NCBI GenBank assembly: GCA_964396165.1
Contig: CAYNEF010000012.1
Location: forward strand, 15,361-79,360
Length of the DNA stretch: 64,000 bases
Reading direction: 5' to 3'
Source of the DNA: CALCZU01 sp964396165
Lineage (GTDB): Bacteria; Bdellovibrionota; FAC87; UBA2466
In this document: positions 7,671 through 16,504 of the stretch, in pieces
Layout of the letters: every line of letters starts with the position of its first letter
Position numbering within the stretch: the first letter of the stretch is position 1
Made by a program: the position numbers and the translations under genes
Notes under the pieces: model-generated
What the model was told of the DNA's origin: nothing
Databases searched by the model: none
The model's input: only the letters and a program-made list of their open reading frames with translations

Positions 7671-8042
7671 ATGAAACGCAAATCACAATTCTGCTATGTG
7701 GCTACCGATGTCACCACCTGGAAAACGCTTGTGAAATCCGGTTTTAAGACAGGCAACTATTTCACCTCCGATTTTTTTAGTGCGACAGTAGCTGCCAGTG
7801 GAAAAACAGATCCAGTCATCGGGATTGTGGAATTTGATAGCGAAGACGGCTTATCAAACACCATTCGCACTGACTCTTGGGGCAGAAATTCCCTTTATTC
7901 CGTAGACGATGCGAAAAAATTTCACCCGATCTCTTTGCGCTTACTTAACTCTAACGAAGTACAGAAGCAGATAGATGAGCTAAAACAGAAAGGGCACGAT
8001 TTTTCCTGGCTTCTTACGAAGTTAAAACTAGATAGTAATTAA
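7671..8042 (+). CDS. Hypothetical protein, 123 residues
   Basis: A small soluble protein with no signal peptide or membrane segment that I recognise. The N-terminus (KRKSQFCYVATDVTTWKTLVKSG) and a following FKTGNYFTSDFF segment read like a compact alpha/beta protein; the C-terminal third is a charged helix (NSNEVQKQIDELKQKG). The ATG at 7671 lies only 20 bases after the protease terminator, and no strong ribosome-binding site is visible beyond a purine-rich GAAAGACGGAA. Its stop is convergent with ileS, nine bases away. The reading frame is full-length and protein-like, but no family can be named. Confidence 0.6.
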   Translation: MKRKSQFCYVATDVTTWKTLVKSGFKTGNYFTSDFFSATVAASGKTDPVIGIVEFDSEDGLSNTIRTDSWGRNSLYSVDDAKKFHPISLRLLNSNEVQKQIDELKQKGHDFSWLLTKLKLDSN

Positions 8043-8050
8043 ATTTGTAA

Positions 8051-11000
8051 TCAGATTTTTTTGACGAGAAGTTTGATCTGCATTCCGTCGATATCTTGTT
8101 CTTGTGTCCATGACTTACCAGAACTGAGTTCGATTTTCTTCGCAAGACATTCGCTTGAGATATAACTGTGGTTGTCCGTAATCGCTTTTGCCAGCTCCGC
8201 AGTCGTTTCAAAATAAATTTCGATTGAATCCACCACTTCAAAGCCGCTGTCTTTTCTTAATTTCTGAATGCGGTTCACAAATTCTCTGGCGCGGCCTTCA
8301 TTGATAAGTGTTTCATCGGTTGCAGTATCCAACCAAATCGTTACATTTTTAAATGTCTGGATCACGCCTGCTTGTTTAGGTAATCGCTCAATGACGACTT
8401 CAGAAAGCTGTACAGTTTCCCCTTCGACGACAATGGAACCTTTGGTTTCCAGTTCCTGCACTTTATCGGGAGTGAGCTCGCGTACTTTTTGTAAAACAAG
8501 CTGCATCTTTTTACCCAATCGAGGGCCCAAGACTTTTGCATTGGCTTTTGCGCCTAAGTTTACCCATTTGCTTTCGTCGGAAGTGAAAGAAATCTTTTTT
8601 ACGTTGAGTTCGTTTTTCAAGATTTCAGAGTACGCTTCAATCGTATTTTTATCGCCTGCGTGTTTGGTAATCACGAGCAATTCTTTTAACGGCTGGCGGG
8701 TTTTTAAATTATTTGTGCTTCTAGCGTTTCTGCCCATAGAGACAACCGTCTCAATGAGATCCATACGCTCTTCTAATTCCTTATGAATCCACTGCGGCTT
8801 TTTCTCAGGGAACATGCACAAGTGCACACTCTCTTTACCGGTCTTTTTATCTTTTAAATTTTGGTAAATTTCTTCCGTGATAAACGGCAAAATGGGCGCG
8901 AGTACTTTACTGAACTCAGTCAAAGTATAATACAAGGTCGTATAGGCGAGTTCTTTATCGAGATTTTTTTCTTCCGACCAAAAACGTCTGCGATTCAAAC
9001 GGATGTACCAGTTTGTTAATTGGTCGATAAAGCCTATCACTTCTGGAACCACTTCATACAAGTGGTAAACTTCCATGCGATCTTCGACTTCTTTCACCAA
9101 AGACTGGAGACGGGAGATGACCCATTTATCTAGATCATTTTCAAGCTTATCCAGATTTTTTGCATCGTAAGTTTCTGGCGTCCAACCATCAGCCATTGCG
9201 TATGTCACAAAGAAGCTATACGCATTCCAAAAAGGCAGCATGACAGAACGGATAATTTCTTTAATCCCGTTTTCCGAAAATCTTAAATCTTCGGCGTGCG
9301 AAGCAGGACTGCTTGCTAGATAAGCGCGCATGGAATCAGCGCCGTAGGTATCCAGAACGTATTTGGGATCCGGATAATTTTTTAAGCGTTTGCTCATCTT
9401 CTTGCCGTCTTCGGCAAGGACCAAACCGTTTACAATCACGTTTTTAAATGGCGGCTTATCAAAAAGTGCTGTCGATAAAACAGAAAGCGTATAGAACCAA
9501 CCGCGCGTCTGATCAATTCCTTCCGCGATAAAATCAGCGGGGAAAGCTTTATCGAACTTTTCTTTATTCTCAAAAGGGTAATGCACTTGTGCGTATGGCA
9601 TCGAACCAGATTCAAACCAGCAATCAAGAACTTCTGGGATGCGCTTCATCGCCTTTTTGCACTTTGGACAAGGAATCGCAACATCGTCCACAAAGTGTTT
9701 GTGGATATCATCTAACTTTTTACCGCTGAGTTTATGCAGTTCCTCGATAGAACCTACACAGAGCATTTCGTTACAAGTTTTATCGCAACGCCAAATCGGA
9801 AGTGGCGTTCCCCAAAAACGGTTGCGGCTGATGTTCCAGTCGCGTGCATTTTCAAGCCAATTGCCAAAACGTCCATCTCGTAAATGCTCAGGCACCCAAT
9901 GCGTTTTTGCATTGTTCTTAAGTAAATTCTTTTTCAGTGGTTCCATGTTGATGAACCAGGTAGATATCGCTTTGTTCATCAGGGGCGTATCACTTCTCCA
10001 GCAGTAAGGATAATTGTGGTTCAGTGTTTCGTGTTTAACGACACTGCCCTTTTGCTTTAGGTACTTGATGATTTCTTTATCGGCGTCCTTGATGTTTAAA
10101 CCTTTAAACTCAGGTGCCTTATCGGTGATATTGCCTTCGTGATCCGTTGCATCTGCAAGGGGGATTTTATATTTCTTGGCGACTTCAAAATCTTCTTCCC
10201 CGTGTGCAGGCGCCGTATGAACAAGTCCCGTACCGTCAGTAGCCGTAACATGATCGCCCAAAATAACTTTAAATGCGCCTTGTGCTGCCAGTTCCTTAAA
10301 GTACGGAAAGAGGGGCTCGTAAGATTCCCCTTCGAGTTCAGTCCCTTTAAATGTTTTGACTACCGTATAAAGCGATTCTTCTTTGTAATAAGCAGCAAGT
10401 CTGTCTTTAGCGAGAACGTAATGATTCTTACTTTCTGCTTCTTCAATTTCTACATAATCCATTTCGGGATTTGCAGAGAGTGCTAAGTTTGCAGGCAATG
10501 TCCAAGGAGTCGTCGTCCAAGCGAGAAACCAGCGGTTACTCTTTGTACTTTTTAAACGAATGGTCAAAGAAGGATCTTGTACTTCTTTGTAATTTAAACC
10601 TGCTTCAAAATTGGAAAGTGGGGTCGCAATACGCCACGAATACGGCATGACTCTGTGGCCTTCAAAAATATAATTCTTGTCCCACAACTGTTTAAAAATC
10701 CACCACACGCTTTCCATGAACGAGGTATCCATGGTGCGGTACTTGTTTTCAAAATCCACCCAGCGTCCAGTGCGCTCAACGACTTCTTCCCACTCTTTGG
10801 TGTAACGAAGAACTATGTTTCTACAAGCCTCGTTAAATTTTGCGACGCCATAATTTTCGACGTCCTTATGTCCGTGCAGTCCCAGTTCGTTTTCCATTTC
10901 GAACTCAACGGGAAGTCCGTGGCAGTCCCACCCCCAACGGCGCTCGACATGTTTGCCCTTCATTACCCAGTATCTGGGAACGATATCTTTCAAAGTACCC

Positions 11001-11179
11001 GCAAGTAGATGTCCGTAATGTGGAAGTCCTGTCGCGAAGGGAGGGCCGTCATAAAAAAGAAAGGCGTCTTTGTCTTCGTTGGCTTTTAGACCTTTTTGAA
11101 TGATTTTATTTTCTTTCCAAAACGCGAGAATAGAGGCTTCAAGCTTGGGAAAACTGACGTTCGACTCGACTTTCTTCAT
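8051..11179 (-). CDS. ileS: Isoleucyl-tRNA synthetase, type 2 (eukaryote-like) IleRS
   Basis: This class I synthetase charges tRNA-Ile. I prefer the start at 11179 (MKKVESNVSFPKLE), which fits the conserved N-terminus; an in-frame ATG at 11197 adds six residues, and neither has a good ribosome-binding site. The signature PPFATGLPHYGH (HIGH equivalent) lies near residue 50. The editing domain follows (WTTTPWTLPANLAL), and KMSKR is near residue 600. The HYGH form, the RRWGWDCHGLPVE segment and the length of about 1040 residues mark the eukaryote-like type 2 group, which is generally insensitive to mupirocin, rather than the E. coli type. The C-terminal anticodon-binding region is complete. No second ileS is visible here. 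Confidence 0.95.
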   Translation of the reverse strand: MKKVESNVSFPKLEASILAFWKENKIIQKGLKANEDKDAFLFYDGPPFATGLPHYGHLLAGTLKDIVPRYWVMKGKHVERRWGWDCHGLPVEFEMENELGLHGHKDVENYGVAKFNEACRNIVLRYTKEWEEVVERTGRWVDFENKYRTMDTSFMESVWWIFKQLWDKNYIFEGHRVMPYSWRIATPLSNFEAGLNYKEVQDPSLTIRLKSTKSNRWFLAWTTTPWTLPANLALSANPEMDYVEIEEAESKNHYVLAKDRLAAYYKEESLYTVVKTFKGTELEGESYEPLFPYFKELAAQGAFKVILGDHVTATDGTGLVHTAPAHGEEDFEVAKKYKIPLADATDHEGNITDKAPEFKGLNIKDADKEIIKYLKQKGSVVKHETLNHNYPYCWRSDTPLMNKAISTWFINMEPLKKNLLKNNAKTHWVPEHLRDGRFGNWLENARDWNISRNRFWGTPLPIWRCDKTCNEMLCVGSIEELHKLSGKKLDDIHKHFVDDVAIPCPKCKKAMKRIPEVLDCWFESGSMPYAQVHYPFENKEKFDKAFPADFIAEGIDQTRGWFYTLSVLSTALFDKPPFKNVIVNGLVLAEDGKKMSKRLKNYPDPKYVLDTYGADSMRAYLASSPASHAEDLRFSENGIKEIIRSVMLPFWNAYSFFVTYAMADGWTPETYDAKNLDKLENDLDKWVISRLQSLVKEVEDRMEVYHLYEVVPEVIGFIDQLTNWYIRLNRRRFWSEEKNLDKELAYTTLYYTLTEFSKVLAPILPFITEEIYQNLKDKKTGKESVHLCMFPEKKPQWIHKELEERMDLIETVVSMGRNARSTNNLKTRQPLKELLVITKHAGDKNTIEAYSEILKNELNVKKISFTSDESKWVNLGAKANAKVLGPRLGKKMQLVLQKVRELTPDKVQELETKGSIVVEGETVQLSEVVIERLPKQAGVIQTFKNVTIWLDTATDETLINEGRAREFVNRIQKLRKDSGFEVVDSIEIYFETTAELAKAITDNHSYISSECLAKKIELSSGKSWTQEQDIDGMQIKLLVKKI

Positions 11180-11237
11180 GACACAGGAGGGTAACATTCC
11201 CCAGGCGCTGTAGTCAAAGTGGCTTACCTTTTAAAGC

Positions 11238-11271
11238 AAAAAAAATCCCCTGGTCTTAGACAGACCAGGGG
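11238..11271 (-). terminator. Rho-independent terminator after the Gly/Asn/Tyr-rich lipoprotein gene
   Basis: CCCCTGGTCT (11247-11256) pairs with AGACCAGGGG (11262-11271). On the minus strand a run of eight T follows (A-run 11238-11245). It separates the lipoprotein gene from ileS. Confidence 0.93.
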
Positions 11272-11302
11272 TTTCTAACAGGAGGTACGAAAAAATTTTT
11301 AA

Positions 11303-11776
11303 TTACCAGCCGTAATAGTCGTTACCATCGTCCCAGTAATCGTTGCTATCTTGCCAGTCATTGCCGTCATTAAAACCAGGATAAGTTTCAGTAGGATCAT
11401 ATACAGGCATAGTTCCTATATTTGCACATTGTGGGTTGCGTCCATACTGATAACCATAGTTGTAACCTTTTCCGTTACCGTAACCATAACCACCTTGTTG
11501 ATTTCCATTACCGTATCCATTGCCATTGCCGTAACCGTAGTTGTAACCATTGTTGCCATTACAATTTGGGTTATGTTGTTGGTAATTTCCATTGTTGGGT
11601 TGCGGAGCTATCGGAAGCGGTGTTGGGCTTGGTGCAGGTGCAGGAGCCGGCGTAGGAGCCGGTGCCGCAGGTGCGGGAGCTGGAGGAGGTGCGGATTGAA
11701 CCGTCTCATCCTTTTTTCCACAAGCTGAAATGACTAAAACAAAAGCGAACGCAATGATTGATAATCCCCGAAACAT
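11303..11776 (-). CDS. Lipoprotein with Pro/Ala linker and Gly/Asn/Tyr-rich domain
   Basis: I start at ATG 11776 (MFRGLSIIAF); an in-frame GTG at 11788 is possible. The N-terminus is a lipoprotein signal with lipobox ISAC, giving a lipidated Cys. A stretch of about 35 residues of alternating Ala/Pro/Thr follows, then a region of about 55 residues dominated by Gly, Asn and Tyr (repeated NGYNYGYGNGNGYG-like units), and an acidic Asp/Tyr/Trp-rich tail ending YYGW. An AGGAGG sequence upstream is separated from the start by a small hairpin (CCCAAA/TTTGGG). The composition suggests a flexible surface or periplasmic spacer with a sticky, disordered domain. No enzyme motif is present and the function is unknown. 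Confidence 0.72.
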   Translation of the reverse strand: MFRGLSIIAFAFVLVISACGKKDETVQSAPPPAPAPAAPAPTPAPAPAPSPTPLPIAPQPNNGNYQQHNPNCNGNNGYNYGYGNGNGYGNGNQQGGYGYGNGKGYNYGYQYGRNPQCANIGTMPVYDPTETYPGFNDGNDWQDSNDYWDDGNDYYGW

Positions 11777-11946
11777 ATTTTTAAACACCCAAAAAGTTTG
11801 GGCCTCCTGCCGTGGGACAATTGCAGGGTTAATGCCACAAGAATACAGGCATGAATACGCTGGTATCGCCTTGATAAAGCGACGTAAAACGGCATTTCAG
11901 CCTAAAACCATGACAAGATTTTGTATACGGGCTTGGAAAGTTAATT

Positions 11947-12378
11947 TTAGGTTGGAACTTTGATGGGGAGAGCACCAGGTACTCTCCATTTTGCCTCAAC
12001 TGGATCAATAAACAATTTATGTTTATGTCCGTCTACAATCGTGGTTTCTAAATAAATTCTTTTCAGTTTTTTTAATTCAGCATAATGCTCCTGCAATAAA
12101 ACAAACTCGTGATCTTTTCCCCCATGCCCATGCCAAAATTTAAATTTAAGCGCTTTGTTCTCAAGGATGTAGTCTACTTTCAGGATCCCCGTTTTGGGGC
12201 CAAGAGAGCCATCCATATAAAGTGCCATTGCATAGGTATCGTAAAGGATTACAAAATCTTCATCCGGTGCGGATGCCTCACTTATTTCCCCCTGTTCTGC
12301 CACAAGAAATCTTTTGGGAATGATTAGTCCTATGCCCACCAGCAGTGAATTTTTAATAAACACTCTTCTGTCTAGCAT
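11947..12378 (-). CDS. Hypothetical exported protein with Tat-like N-terminus
   Basis: This 143-residue protein begins MLDRRVFIKNSLLVGIGLIIP, a twin-arginine-like signal (DRRVFIK followed by a hydrophobic stretch). The remainder is beta-rich, with the segment KFKFWHGHGGKDHEFVL carrying three His, followed by LFIDPVEAKWRVPG near the C-terminus. Its first 26 bases overlap the end of the preceding heme-motif lipoprotein gene, so the two are translationally linked. Tat export and the His-rich strand hint at a cofactor-bearing periplasmic partner of the upstream protein, but this is inference. The family was not recognised. Confidence 0.62.
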   Translation of the reverse strand: MLDRRVFIKNSLLVGIGLIIPKRFLVAEQGEISEASAPDEDFVILYDTYAMALYMDGSLGPKTGILKVDYILENKALKFKFWHGHGGKDHEFVLLQEHYAELKKLKRIYLETTIVDGHKHKLFIDPVEAKWRVPGALPIKVPT

Positions 12379-13636
12379 CTAGATCTCCTTTATTATTTTC
12401 AGCTTTGAATGGAGTGTACTTCCATTTGTGTAGAATGGTTTTGTAATACTGATTGGGAAGAGAAGTCGGGTTCATCTGCTTTACCAAACCCGCGTCTAAA
12501 AAATCTTTTCTTATTTTTCGGTTATCATCGTTGAAATTTTTGACATCCCCATTGGATTTTACAAAATTAATCGTTTCAAATGGGTGCCAGGAAAATATTT
12601 CGTCTTCTCCCCACAGTTCTCCATAGGCAACCAAATCGCTTTGAAAGTTCCCTATTTGCCTGCCTGCTTGATCATGACAGCGCTTGCACGAATCATTATC
12701 CACCTTGAGCATTCCCCCATCGTACAAATGAGGAACAATCGATTCGTTTCCTCGCGTGCTTGCTGCATAGGTAATGAGTTTGCCATTTGATTTCCATACA
12801 CTTTGGGAACAGGGCCGAAACACAGTGGTCTGTAGCAATCGCTTTACAAAGGCCGCATCTTTAAAATCCGGTATTATGTCTAGAGCTCCAGTCGCTTTCT
12901 CGAAACTGCCCTTATACGATTTAGTTTCCAGTACTCGTTCTGTAAGGGTATTCGGATTTTGTAAATGCTCTATTATTTGCTTTAACTCTGGATTTAACGC
13001 CCACTGTGGATTTTCCGTTTGGATTTTAACAAGAAGATCATTCGCTGTGGGAAAGGGTCGGTAAATCTCATTTTCCCACCCAACTAATGAACGTGTTCTG
13101 ACTCGAATTTCAAAAACAGCAAGCGCGCCATCGGAAAATCGATTCATTAAAATTTCTCCGATCTTAGTACCGGCTGGGAAAACCCACTGCCAGCGTGAAA
13201 ACGAAGTGCGCCAATAAGCTACAGGAACTTCTAGTCCTGCTTCCATAGGTGGAACCCAAAAATTTATTTTGACGAGGTTGTCTGAAAGATCAGCACCACC
13301 AGTAGCAAAGGGAAAACGGAATCTTCCTCGTTTTTCAAATAATCGCGCCCAGCCACCGGGGACGGCAGCATCAATTAAAATATTTTCTATCGTGTTGGGG
13401 CGAAACCCTTTTGGATCTCCCAGCGAATCTTGATAGCCCGGTACAATACTTTCGGCGTCATACAACATCGTATTTGGATTTTGAAGTATTGTTTGGATTT
13501 CCGGCTCACTGATATTGGGAAAGAGTGAGCGGTAGTAGCGTGCTTTTTCTACATTCATTAATTCCACTGGCTTTGAGATACAATTCAGGCAAAAAACTAA
13601 CACACCCAGACAAAATACTTTAAAAAAGGATTTCAT
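12353..13636 (-). CDS. Exported protein with a single c-type heme motif
   Basis: A 427-residue protein with an N-terminal hydrophobic signal ending in a Cys-rich stretch (FCLNC, Cys19), possibly a lipoprotein although the lipobox is weak. A heme-attachment motif CKRCH lies at 317-321, preceded by a Cys at 276. The region between (WVFPAGTKIGEIL, IYRPFPTAND) looks like a beta-rich periplasmic domain. It overlaps the downstream Tat-like gene, suggesting a two-gene unit handling redox chemistry in the envelope. No distal Met ligand can be assigned with confidence. It resembles uncharacterised cytochrome-like proteins of predatory or soil bacteria; the function is not known. Confidence 0.68.
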   Translation of the reverse strand: MKSFFKVFCLGVLVFCLNCISKPVELMNVEKARYYRSLFPNISEPEIQTILQNPNTMLYDAESIVPGYQDSLGDPKGFRPNTIENILIDAAVPGGWARLFEKRGRFRFPFATGGADLSDNLVKINFWVPPMEAGLEVPVAYWRTSFSRWQWVFPAGTKIGEILMNRFSDGALAVFEIRVRTRSLVGWENEIYRPFPTANDLLVKIQTENPQWALNPELKQIIEHLQNPNTLTERVLETKSYKGSFEKATGALDIIPDFKDAAFVKRLLQTTVFRPCSQSVWKSNGKLITYAASTRGNESIVPHLYDGGMLKVDNDSCKRCHDQAGRQIGNFQSDLVAYGELWGEDEIFSWHPFETINFVKSNGDVKNFNDDNRKIRKDFLDAGLVKQMNPTSLPNQYYKTILHKWKYTPFKAENNKGDLDARQKSVY

Positions 13637-13731
13637 ATTGTTTACTATGCGCGAAGAAGACTACAGATTGTGGCTTCTCGCGGATTTGCAGTTAACACTT
13701 GTAAAAAGATATTCTTGGTACAAACTTTCAG

Positions 13732-14355
13732 ATGAGCGGCAAGATGGCTGATTTAAAACACAAAACACTGGTATTTTGGTCTTCAGGTAAAGACAGCGCC
13801 TATATGCTGCACCTGTTAAAACAAGACCCTACGATTGAAGTGGTGGGCTTACTTACGACTATCCGTGAATCCGATCATAAAATAAATATCCATGAAACTT
13901 TGGAATCTGATTTGGATTTGCAGGCTAAGAAACTAGAGATTCCACTTATCAAAGTTTTTCTTCCCCCCACTTGTCCCAACACGGTTTATTTGGAACGCAT
14001 TCATACCGCATTATCGCGGTTGAAAACTCAGGGCCTAACCCATCTTGCATTTGGGGATCTCTTTTTAAAAGACATCCGTAAATTTCGGGAAGATAACTTT
14101 GAAAAACAGTACAAACTGATCTTTCCTCTTTGGGGGATAGATACTCGAAATTTATCAAGTCGCATCATCCAATCCGGTATCAAGGCCCGCATTGTTGCAG
14201 TGGATGAGTCAAAGCTTTCTTCTCATTTAATCGGACACGAGTATGACACGGCATTTATACAAAATTTGCCTAAGAACGTAGATCCGTGTGGGGAAAATGG
14301 CGAGTTCCATACCTTTGTTTATGATTCACCGGATTTTTACCCGGCGCATGAATGA
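13732..14355 (+). CDS. Dph6-like ATP pyrophosphatase (adenine nucleotide alpha-hydrolase family)
   Basis: This 207-residue protein opens with LVFWSSGKDSAYMLHLL, the SGGKDS-type PP-loop that binds ATP in the N-type ATP pyrophosphatases. LTHLAFGDLFL, the LIFPLWG motif near residue 138 and DPCGENGEFHTFVYDSP near the C-terminus are diagnostic of the Dph6/DUF71 group. Archaeal and eukaryotic Dph6 amidates diphthine on EF2. Bacteria lack that pathway, so the bacterial members probably amidate or adenylate another substrate. Start at 13732 or the in-frame ATG 13744 (MADLKHK). It is followed 35 bp later by an epimerase gene on the same strand. Confidence 0.83.
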   Translation: MSGKMADLKHKTLVFWSSGKDSAYMLHLLKQDPTIEVVGLLTTIRESDHKINIHETLESDLDLQAKKLEIPLIKVFLPPTCPNTVYLERIHTALSRLKTQGLTHLAFGDLFLKDIRKFREDNFEKQYKLIFPLWGIDTRNLSSRIIQSGIKARIVAVDESKLSSHLIGHEYDTAFIQNLPKNVDPCGENGEFHTFVYDSPDFYPAHE

Positions 14356-14390
14356 CAGCCCCGTAGAATACGAATACTTTATCCCACAGC

Positions 14391-15368
14391 ATGAAAAATA
14401 TCTTAATCACAGGGGGTGCTGGCTATGTCGGAAGCGTGCTAGTGCCAAAGCTTCTTAGAAAAGGGTATTTTGTAAGAGTCCTCGACTCTTTTCTTTTCGC
14501 TGATCTTAATTTATTCCCAAAGTTTCAATCCCTCGATGTAATGAAAGCGGACTTACGTGATACCAAAGCAGTAGAAAAATCCTTGCGCAATATCGATGCT
14601 GTAATTCATCTTGCTGGCATTTCCAATGACCCGTGCTCAGATTTAAATCCTGCACTCACCAAAGAAGTAAATGTGACTGCCACCGAAAAGCTGATTGATC
14701 TTTGTCGTGAGTTTGGCATCAGTAGATTCATCAATGCCTCTAGTTCCAGTGTCTATGGGATTAAAAAAGAAAAAGACGTCACGGAAGAACTCCCCCTAGA
14801 ACCTCTTACTTTGTACTCAGAATCAAAAGTCGCAATAGAAAAGTATTTAGCCGAGCATAAAGGAAAAATGACGTCGGTTTCCATCCGCCCAGCAACCGTC
14901 TGCGGATTTGCGCCAAGGATGCGGCTGGATCTCACAGTGAATATCCTCACGCACTTCGCTGTACGAAAAGGAAAGATTCTAGTGTTCGGAGGAGAACAGA
15001 AACGCCCTAATATCCATATCGAAGACATCACGGATTTATATGCGCTTCTTTTAAAAACGCCTGCCTCACTAATTGATGGCGAAATATTCAATGCCTGTGG
15101 TGCTAACCACTCGGTGCTAGAGCTCGCAAAACTTGTCCAAGAAACTGTAAATCCCCATTTATCTATAGAAATAGAGCCGACAGAGGACTTGCGCTCGTAT
15201 CACATCAGTGCGATGAAAATTAAAAGAATTTTAGATTTTGTTCCCAGAAGAACCATTAAAGACGCGATTCAAGATGTAGCAAACGCTTTTAGGGAAAATA
15301 GAATTCCCGATCCTGACGAAGATAAATATTATAACGTCAGGACACTGAAAAAACTATTGCATGGCTGA
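14391..15368 (+). CDS. NAD-dependent sugar epimerase/dehydratase (extended SDR)
   Basis: A 325-residue Rossmann protein with GGAGYVG at 8-14 and catalytic Tyr142/Lys146 in LYSESK, preceded by the Ser-rich NASSSSVYG (115-123). VIHLAGISNDP matches the strand-4 region of nucleotide-sugar epimerases and dehydratases, and RPATVCGFAPRMR is typical of the substrate-binding domain. It probably epimerises or dehydrates an NDP-sugar for surface glycans. It sits between a Dph6-like gene and metal-uptake genes, not in a clear sugar operon, so the substrate is open. Confidence 0.85.
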   Translation: MKNILITGGAGYVGSVLVPKLLRKGYFVRVLDSFLFADLNLFPKFQSLDVMKADLRDTKAVEKSLRNIDAVIHLAGISNDPCSDLNPALTKEVNVTATEKLIDLCREFGISRFINASSSSVYGIKKEKDVTEELPLEPLTLYSESKVAIEKYLAEHKGKMTSVSIRPATVCGFAPRMRLDLTVNILTHFAVRKGKILVFGGEQKRPNIHIEDITDLYALLLKTPASLIDGEIFNACGANHSVLELAKLVQETVNPHLSIEIEPTEDLRSYHISAMKIKRILDFVPRRTIKDAIQDVANAFRENRIPDPDEDKYYNVRTLKKLLHG

Positions 15369-15391
15369 CGACTCAAGACTAGCCTGCACGC

Positions 15392-16486
15392 ATGATTAAA
15401 TTACTTTTTATTATTCCATTGTTTGTACTTTCCACCCTCCATGCTGAAAATGTTTTCACTCAGCCTAAAAGCAAGGTTCTAAACCCAGACATCAGTTCCA
15501 ACTTTTTGGGGTTATTGCAAAGAAGTAGTTCTGCTTCCACCCAACGCACCGACGGGACACACGATGGGTTGTCGTTGCAAGAAGCAGAAGTTCAATTCAC
15601 AGCCAATGTGGATCCGTATATTCGTGCCGTAACAATTATAGCTGTTAGACAAGAAACGGATCCTGCGGAAGTAAAATTCGGAGTCGATCCTGAAGAAGTT
15701 TTTTTGGAAACCATTTCTCTTCCTTCCATTACCTTAAAGGCAGGAAAGTTCAGAACAGAACTTGGCAAACACAACAGGCTGCATACCCATGCATTTCCTT
15801 TTATTGATGCTCCCCTCATTAACCAGAAATTGCTAGGCGATGAAGGGTTAAACGAAATCGGCGTTTCAGGAGCAGTTTTACTACCTACCAAATGGTATTC
15901 TGAAGTTATTTTGCAGGCGATTACACTCTCAAACGAACAACTGTACAAAAGTCCGAGTTCACGAGAAATCGGTGCCGTTGGACGGTTTAAAAACCTGTTC
16001 GATCTGAGTGATGATTTAACTTTAGAGTTGGGCGTTTCCGGCACTACAGGTAAAAATCAATTTAGTAGTACAACTAGCGTTTACGCAGCAGACATGACTT
16101 TTAAATGGCGTCCATCTGTTGGTGGAAAATATAATGCCCTTGTTTGGTCGACTGAATACTTGCATGGAAACCGACTTGGCTTAACCGATGCCACAACGGG
16201 CGACTCCACAGAAATGCTGGGCGGAGGAGCAACCTGGTTGCAATACCAATTTGCAGAGCGTTGGTGGATTCAAGGCCGCTATGAACATACGGGTTTTTCA
16301 AAATCCAGTCCGGCAACGTTGAACCAAGACAAAGTCAGCGGCTTGCTCGGCTTTTTCCCCTCTGAGTTTTCTGGTTTGAGAGTGCAATACGACTATTTGA
16401 CGACTGAGGGTAAGAGTGATGCAGATCACGCCATTGCTCTTCAATATAACATCAGTATCGGAGCACACCCGGCTCACGCATACTGA
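15392..16486 (+). CDS. Predicted outer-membrane protein associated with metal uptake
   Basis: The 364-residue protein has a signal peptide (MIKLLFIIPLFVLSTLHA) and then alternating beta-strand patterns ending in an aromatic-containing C-terminus (ALQYNISIGAHPAHAY). Segments such as ITLKAGKFRTELGKHNRLHTHAFPFIDAP resemble porin-like proteins found next to zinc ABC systems in delta-proteobacteria and relatives. It lies 18 bp before a ZnuA-type gene and 23 bp after the epimerase, so co-transcription with the metal genes is likely. The His-rich HNRLHTHAF stretch could touch metal. It probably admits zinc or a zinc complex through the outer membrane (inference). Confidence 0.72.
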   Translation: MIKLLFIIPLFVLSTLHAENVFTQPKSKVLNPDISSNFLGLLQRSSSASTQRTDGTHDGLSLQEAEVQFTANVDPYIRAVTIIAVRQETDPAEVKFGVDPEEVFLETISLPSITLKAGKFRTELGKHNRLHTHAFPFIDAPLINQKLLGDEGLNEIGVSGAVLLPTKWYSEVILQAITLSNEQLYKSPSSREIGAVGRFKNLFDLSDDLTLELGVSGTTGKNQFSSTTSVYAADMTFKWRPSVGGKYNALVWSTEYLHGNRLGLTDATTGDSTEMLGGGATWLQYQFAERWWIQGRYEHTGFSKSSPATLNQDKVSGLLGFFPSEFSGLRVQYDYLTTEGKSDADHAIALQYNISIGAHPAHAY

Positions 16487-16504
16487 CTTAAATAGAGGTG
16501 TAAA

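Noticed and set aside
11180..11197. Upstream in-frame ATG of ileS (MLPSCV)
   Set aside because: It lies six codons before the conserved start region and is not supported by a ribosome-binding site; the start at 11179 fits the family better.
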